The position numbers and the translations under genes are program-made. Positions 6,513 to 8,829 of a stretch of DNA of 8,829 nucleotides are shown piece after piece. This DNA is from Oscillospiraceae bacterium (GTDB lineage: Bacteria > Bacillota > Clostridia > Oscillospirales > Acutalibacteraceae), in assembly GCA_003517915.1 (NCBI GenBank), contig DOZQ01000219.1:1-8829 (forward strand), given 5' to 3'. Positions within the stretch are counted from its first letter, which is position 1. Every line of letters begins with the position of its first letter. The notes under the pieces were generated by a model. That model saw only the letters and a program-made list of their open reading frames with translations. It searched no databases and was not told the DNA's origin.

Positions 6513-6551
6513 TGTGGATAAGCCTGTTGAAAATGTGGAGAATGTACAATT
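6513..6551 (+). promoter_or_regulatory. DnaA-box-like cluster
   Basis: TGTGGATAA (6513-6521) is the exact complement of the consensus DnaA box TTATCCACA. After a 3-nt spacer come two contiguous related 9-mers, TGTTGAAAA (6525-6533) and TGTGGAGAA (6534-6542), and a weaker TGTACAATT (6543-6551) that reaches the DUF815 stop codon. All point the same way. They lie immediately upstream of the flavodoxin promoter. Confidence 0.5.
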
Positions 6552-7767
6552 AAATACTACTGCTTATAGAAGATATATGTTCAATCAGCTGACGTGCTGT
6601 GCGCGGGGTTCGGCGGCCGCGGTTAAGAGCCCACTTGCCTGCTTGCTTCGTGAGCAGCTCACCGCCGATTTTCAGTCCGGCGCGGCGCGCCAAAAACTCC
6701 ACGATGTTGGTAAATTCTGCCTCGGTCAGCGAGGGAAAAGGGACACGCAGGCCGAATCTGTCGGCGAGCGAGATTTTTTCCTGCATGGTTTCGGAGCGGT
6801 GCAGGTCGTTGCCCTCACGTTCGCTGAAATTTTCTTTTACTATATTCCGGCGGTTGGATGTGGCATAAACCACAGTGTTTTCGGGGCAGGAGGAAAGTCC
6901 GCCCTCCAAAAGGCTTTTGAGCGGAGCATAGAGCGAATCCTCCCGGTCAAATGTGATATCGTCAATAAACAGAATGAATTTTTGGGGTTTTTCCGCAATC
7001 ATCTGTAAAAGCGGGCGCAGGCTGCCTACGGTCGCTTTTGGTATTTCAATAATACGAAGGTTCCAGCAGTCCGAGCGGGTGAGCAGAGACTTGACCGAGG
7101 CGGATTTTCCGGTGCCGCTGTCGCCATACAGCAGCATATTGGATGCGGCGCTGCCACGCAGCAAAATGCGGGTATTGCGCAGCACAGCGTCCCGCTGACG
7201 GTCATAGCCGATCATTTCATCCTGTTTGAGGGCGCCGGTATGCAAAATTGGGATCACCGAGCCGTTCTCCCAGATAAAAGCGCGCGCGTCACAAAAGACC
7301 CCGCAGCCGTTATCGCGGTATGAACGCACGGTTTCACTCAGTGAGAGCGGTTTACCCGCCGGCCAGTCGGGCAGGTTTTCATATGTTCCGTCGAAATCGC
7401 TGCCCAGCTTTTTTTTCATATGCTCCTTGAGCGTGCGGCTGTCAAGAACCGCCAATTGATTAAGCGCCAAAAAATCATGCCCGGCGGCGGCTAAAAGAGC
7501 TTCGTCCGGCGTACCCTTTAAAAAGGCAAGTGAAAAAGGATTTTCATCCCGGTCGGTTTCATGGCGCAAAAGGTCGCCGAAGTCTTTAAAGCCTTCATTC
7601 CGCAGGTGAAAAAACATTTCGCCGTAAAATGAAAGCAAAGCCTTGGGCAGGGGCGTTGGAGAGTCAAGGCAGGTGAAAAAATCAAGCGCCGCTTTTACGG
7701 GATTTTTTTTAAGCAGATTTCTGTAAACGCAAAGGGAGCGCAGCTTTGCGGCGAGTGATTCCGGCAT
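6550..7767 (-). CDS. DUF815-family AAA+ ATPase
   Basis: A 405-residue AAA+ ATPase of the DUF815 (PF05673) family, of unknown cellular role. The N-terminal ~180 residues are helical and poorly conserved. The ATPase core follows: GYDRQRDAVLRNT, Walker A GDSGTGKS (215-222), Walker B FILFIDD (264-270), sensor-1-like VYATSNRR (300-307), the SLADRFGL segment with a possible arginine finger R337, and a sensor-2-like GRRTPRTARQ (384-393). Length is close to the family's usual 400-450. ATG 7767 has GGAGG at 7775-7779, 7 nt upstream. It runs in the same direction as the flavodoxin gene, 91 nt ahead of it, but the latter seems to have its own promoter. No terminator hairpin is evident between them, so read-through is possible. 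Confidence 0.92.
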   Translation of the reverse strand: MPESLAAKLRSLCVYRNLLKKNPVKAALDFFTCLDSPTPLPKALLSFYGEMFFHLRNEGFKDFGDLLRHETDRDENPFSLAFLKGTPDEALLAAAGHDFLALNQLAVLDSRTLKEHMKKKLGSDFDGTYENLPDWPAGKPLSLSETVRSYRDNGCGVFCDARAFIWENGSVIPILHTGALKQDEMIGYDRQRDAVLRNTRILLRGSAASNMLLYGDSGTGKSASVKSLLTRSDCWNLRIIEIPKATVGSLRPLLQMIAEKPQKFILFIDDITFDREDSLYAPLKSLLEGGLSSCPENTVVYATSNRRNIVKENFSEREGNDLHRSETMQEKISLADRFGLRVPFPSLTEAEFTNIVEFLARRAGLKIGGELLTKQAGKWALNRGRRTPRTARQLIEHISSISSSI

Positions 7768-7801
7768 AATACGGCCTCCAGTGATTTTATAATTAAACAG
7801 T

Positions 7802-7807
7802 ATTATA
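7802..7807 (-). promoter_or_regulatory. -10 box upstream of the DUF815 gene
   Basis: A perfect TATAAT lies on the minus strand at 7802-7807 in a very AT-rich stretch, about 35 nt before the start codon. The hexamer 17 nt upstream (TACTTA) is a weak -35. The placement is reasonable for the gene but rests on one box. Confidence 0.4.
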
Positions 7808-7911
7808 AAAGATCAAATTGCTTTTAAGTATAAAAATTATATATCGGCAGGATAAGAATGTCAATCTCCGAAAACAAAAATTGACATCCCGTACAATTGT
7901 GCTGACAGCTA

Positions 7912-7940
7912 TTGACATTGCCCGAAGGCGGCTATATAAT
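7912..7940 (+). promoter_or_regulatory. promoter of antitoxin RNA A
   Basis: Perfect TTGACA (7912-7917) and perfect TATAAT (7935-7940) are separated by exactly 17 nt, the strongest sigma-A-type promoter in the window. No ribosome site or long frame follows, only a short RNA that reaches a terminator within 100 nt. Confidence 0.85.
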
Positions 7941-7946
7941 AAATAA

Positions 7947-8037
7947 CAAAGGGCAGATACCGTTTAAGAGGCGGTCAGTCCAGCGTTACAAAAAATGATC
8001 CGTAACTTTTGACTGAAGTTGGGCGGATCATTTTTTT
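7947..8037 (+). ncRNA. candidate antitoxin RNA A (about 90 nt)
   Basis: This is the transcript expected between the consensus promoter (start about 7947-7951) and the T-run at 8031-8037. Its 5' part can form a short ACCG/CGGT hairpin and contains GGTCAGTCC. Its 3' half is a terminator with TTTTGACTG in the loop, which includes a UUGA (YUNR, U-turn type) tetramer. The last 48 nt are antisense to the 3' end of the convergent toxin mRNA, including its final three codons. The arrangement resembles type I systems such as txpA/ratA and par of pAD1 (convergent genes with a shared bidirectional terminator). The sequence does not match one I know. Expression is inferred. Confidence 0.65.
7990..8036. 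terminator. shared bidirectional terminator, copy A
   Basis: A 13-bp outer stem pairs 7990-8002 with 8024-8036 (A6-TGATCCG / CGGATCA-T6). An inner AACTT/AAGTT stem surrounds a TTGACTG loop. T-tracts on both strands let it end the antitoxin RNA (plus) and the toxin mRNA (minus). The toxin stop codon TGA lies inside the stem. Confidence 0.85.
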
Positions 8038-8111
8038 ATGTTCCGAAGAATTTCGTCGAGCTTTGCTAATATTAGAATTAACAATTCTACGATTATATCC
8101 TTGTTCTCCAT
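8028..8111 (-). CDS. 27-residue Ile/Leu-heptad peptide, candidate type I toxin A
   Basis: A very short gene with strong signals: AAAGGAAG (8120-8127) 8 nt before the ATG at 8111, and a TGA at 8028-8030. The peptide begins MENKDIIVELL and ends NIKK. Isoleucine or leucine occupies positions 7, 11, 14, 18, 21 and 25, an unbroken 3-4 heptad, with hydrophobic 6-16 and a charged second half (K17, D19, E20, R23, K26, K27). It would form an amphipathic or membrane-associating helix. It is too short and too interrupted (E9) for a classical transmembrane segment. The 84 nt are identical in copy B. Toxicity is inferred from gene arrangement and from the structured leader. Other roles (signalling or regulatory small protein) remain possible. 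Confidence 0.65.
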   Translation of the reverse strand: MENKDIIVELLILILAKLDEILRNIKK

Positions 8112-8116
8112 AAAAA

Positions 8117-8176
8117 CCACTTCCTTTCACTTTTTAATCAATAACTTGATTGAAAGAGTGATTTTTAAAGAAGTGG
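8117..8176 (-). promoter_or_regulatory. Shine-Dalgarno-sequestering leader hairpin, copy A
   Basis: In the toxin mRNA, CCACTTCTTT (8167-8176) pairs with AAGGAAGTGG (8117-8126) over 10 bp including one G-U, covering the ribosome site. Inside it, TCACT/AGTGA and AATCAA/TTGATT (8146-8151 with 8136-8141) extend the fold. Such burial of the ribosome site is characteristic of type I toxin mRNAs. Confidence 0.65.
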
Positions 8177-8238
8177 ACTGACCTACCCTTTGCCTTAAAC
8201 GATTATACTGCCCTCCGGGACACATAGCGTCTGATTGT

Positions 8239-8267
8239 ATTTTAATTCAACTTATGGTAATTGTCAA
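8239..8267 (-). promoter_or_regulatory. toxin mRNA promoter, copy A
   Basis: On the minus strand TTGACA (8262-8267) and TAAAAT (8239-8244) are 17 nt apart. The start would be near 8232, giving a 5' leader of about 120 nt and an mRNA of about 240 nt that ends at the shared terminator. It lies just 23 nt from the plus promoter of copy B. Confidence 0.75.
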
Positions 8268-8289
8268 TCGCAAATTGTGCTGACAGCTA

Positions 8290-8318
8290 TTGACATTGCC
8301 TGAACGTGGCTATATAAT
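8290..8318 (+). promoter_or_regulatory. promoter of antitoxin RNA B
   Basis: Perfect TTGACA (8290-8295), 17 nt, perfect TATAAT (8313-8318). Both boxes and the spacing are identical to copy A although three spacer bases differ. Confidence 0.85.
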
Positions 8319-8324
8319 AAAAAC

Positions 8325-8413
8325 AGAGGACAGATATCGTTTAAGAGGCGGTCAGTCCAGTTGAATCAAAAAAATGATTCGCACCTTTTGACTGGTGGGC
8401 GAATCATTTTTTT
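8325..8413 (+). ncRNA. candidate antitoxin RNA B (about 89 nt)
   Basis: Same layout as antitoxin A. The 5' half keeps GTTTAAGAGGCGGTCAGTCC, then diverges to TTGAATCA, which is shared with the solo copy at 5891-5897 rather than with copy A. The terminator loop keeps TTTTGACT. It is antisense to the last codons and 3' end of toxin mRNA B. Confidence 0.65.
8368..8413. terminator. shared bidirectional terminator, copy B
   Basis: A 14-bp outer stem pairs 8368-8381 with 8400-8413 (A7-TGATTCG / CGAATCA-T7), and an inner CACC/GGTG stem closes the loop. Compared with copy A, a C-G pair became T-A and the inner stem was replaced by a different, still paired sequence. Confidence 0.85.
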
Positions 8414-8487
8414 ATGTTCCGAAGAATTTCGTCGAGCTTTGCTAATATTAGAATTAACAATTCTACGATTATATCCTTGTTCTCCAT
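8404..8487 (-). CDS. 27-residue Ile/Leu-heptad peptide, candidate type I toxin B
   Basis: Nucleotide-identical to the gene at 8028-8111, so it encodes the same peptide (MENKDIIVELL...NIKK). The ribosome site here reads GAGGAAG (8497-8503) against AAGGAAG in copy A. Start ATG at 8487, stop TGA at 8404-8406 inside the terminator stem. Confidence 0.65.
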   Translation of the reverse strand: MENKDIIVELLILILAKLDEILRNIKK

Positions 8488-8492
8488 AAAAA

Positions 8493-8553
8493 CCACTTCC
8501 TCTCACTTTTTAATCAATAGCTTGATTGAAAGAGTGATTTTTAAAGAAAGTGG
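8493..8553 (-). promoter_or_regulatory. Shine-Dalgarno-sequestering leader hairpin, copy B
   Basis: CCACTTTCTTT (8543-8553) pairs with AGAGGAAGTGG (8493-8503) over 11 bp including two G-U pairs. Relative to copy A, an inserted base on one arm and an A-to-G change on the other still give a continuous stem. Confidence 0.65.
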
Positions 8554-8613
8554 ACTGACCGCCCTTACCTTAAATGATTATACTGCCCTCTGGGACACAT
8601 AGCGTCCGATTGT

Positions 8614-8642
8614 ATTTTACCTCAAACAGTGTTATTTGTAAA
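8614..8642 (-). promoter_or_regulatory. toxin mRNA promoter, copy B
   Basis: TTTACA (8637-8642) and TAAAAT (8614-8619) on the minus strand, 17 nt apart. The -10 and the bases after it match copy A. The spacer and the -35 flank do not, so homology between units ends at the -10 while promoter function is retained. Confidence 0.65.
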
Positions 8643-8693
8643 TTGATTTGGAGTGCACCTCCCAGAAAAATTCCAGAATTCTTGGTTTTTTCC

Positions 8694-8722
8694 TTGACCT
8701 ATACGACAAAAGATGCTAATAT
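8694..8722 (+). promoter_or_regulatory. extended -10 promoter of a rightward transcript
   Basis: TTGACC (8694-8699), 17 nt, TAATAT (8717-8722) with TGC directly before it (8714-8716), an extended -10. A T6 run at 8686-8691 precedes it. The start is expected around 8728-8730. Confidence 0.65.
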
Positions 8723-8728
8723 ATGAGT

Positions 8729-8829
8729 GCGGGAACACCGCGATAAAAAAATACAGGCAGTCTGCCAGGTGCGAGCACACCCGGCAAGACCTATGTGGGT
8801 ATCCGACTACCACACACAGCGGCCATCAC
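8729..8829 (+). ncRNA. structured RNA or 5' leader, truncated by the window end
   Basis: Starting at the predicted transcription start, three hairpins follow in a row: GCGG/CCGC (8729-8741), GCC-A-GGTG / CACC-C-GGC (8764-8785, one A-C mismatch) and TGTGG-G-TA / TACCACA (8794-8814, one bulged G). No ribosome site or convincing reading frame is present. It may be a small RNA gene (a 6S-type RNA was considered) or a riboswitch-type leader of a gene beyond the window. I do not recognise the family. Confidence 0.4.

Larger units (their letters stand above)
7895..8244. repeat. tandem toxin-antitoxin repeat, unit A
   Basis: This unit is repeated at 8273-8619 in the same orientation, with a period of 376-378 bp. 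Shared landmarks run in order: AATTGTGCTGACAGCTATTG at the left edge, the plus promoter, GTTTAAGAGGCGGTCAGTCC, the terminator, the 84-nt peptide gene (identical), the leader hairpin, and TGATTATACTGCCC-like and GATTGTATTTTA boxes at the right. Differences cluster in the promoter spacer, terminator stem and upstream leader. The pair looks like a tandem duplication whose peptide gene has stayed unchanged. Confidence 0.9.
8273..8619. repeat. tandem toxin-antitoxin repeat, unit B
   Basis: Second copy of the unit at 7895-8244, same orientation and same order of elements. The peptide gene is identical. The terminator and leader stems carry substitutions that keep pairing, and one extra A lies in the leader (8547-8549 region). 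Confidence 0.9.

Noticed and set aside
6479..6551. Chromosomal replication origin
   Set aside because: One perfect and two degenerate DnaA boxes only, with no dnaA/dnaN/rpmH neighbours and no AT-rich unwinding region of useful length.
7951..8588. Transposase-encoding insertion sequence
   Set aside because: Imperfect inverted repeats exist but no transposase, no target-site duplication and no similarity to known element ends was seen. At most it could be a non-autonomous element.
8414..8602. 62-codon plus-strand frame across toxin B
   Set aside because: It lies antisense to the peptide gene and its leader. In copy A the same frame is shifted by the one-base difference in the leader and stops early, so it is not conserved. 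It starts right after the antitoxin terminator and has no ribosome site.
7895..8642. CRISPR array, because of regularly spaced repeats
   Set aside because: There are only two long direct repeat units with internal genes and promoters, with no short repeats alternating with unique spacers.
8622..8813. 63-codon minus-strand frame at the right edge
   Set aside because: It runs against a strong plus-strand promoter and hairpins, has no ribosome site, and its cysteine- and histidine-rich translation reflects antisense of structured RNA.

Overview
The window looks like chromosomal DNA from an endospore-forming, low-to-mid GC Firmicute of the class Clostridia (Oscillospiraceae/Ruminococcaceae-like). 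The reasons are a clear SpoIIID homologue, GGAGG-type ribosome sites before nearly every gene, GTG and TTG starts beside ATG, and intrinsic terminators with T-runs. The lineage call is inference from gene content. No species marker is present.

Left part (1-4456), all on the plus strand. A terminator-like hairpin (77-102) is followed by an extended -10 promoter and a two-gene operon with a 4-nt overlap: a family-4 [4Fe-4S] uracil-DNA glycosylase (225-782) and a duplicated PF06541-type membrane protein (779-2239). Then comes proBA (2375-4413), also overlapping, which makes glutamate-5-semialdehyde for proline synthesis. Its ProB lacks the PUA domain. A bidirectional terminator (4427-4456) separates proA from the convergent spoIIID (4470-4724, minus), a mother-cell sporulation regulator.

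Middle (4725-7767). An Fpg/Nei-like DNA glycosylase homologue (4918-5757, plus) lacks the usual N-terminal proline nucleophile. It converges with a short flavodoxin (5943-6458, minus). The gap between them is occupied by a solo relative of the antitoxin RNA described below, whose hairpin ends both genes. Upstream of the flavodoxin lies a small cluster of DnaA-box-like 9-mers (6513-6551), then a DUF815 AAA+ ATPase (6550-7767, minus).

Right part (7768-8829) has no long gene, but it holds the most interesting content: two tandem copies (period about 377 bp) of what reads as an undescribed type I toxin-antitoxin module. Each copy has a near-perfect plus-strand promoter driving a roughly 90-nt RNA that ends in a strong terminator. 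A convergent minus-strand promoter drives a roughly 240-nt mRNA for an identical 27-residue isoleucine/leucine-heptad peptide. The two RNAs overlap at the shared bidirectional terminator. The toxin mRNA leader can fold the Shine-Dalgarno into a 10-11 bp stem. Both the terminator stem and the SD stem differ between the copies in ways that keep pairing, while the 84-nt peptide gene is identical. The third, toxinless copy at 5841-5938 shows that the antitoxin part exists without its partner.

The last 135 bases hold an extended -10 promoter and the start of a hairpin-rich transcript, an RNA gene or 5' leader that runs off the window.
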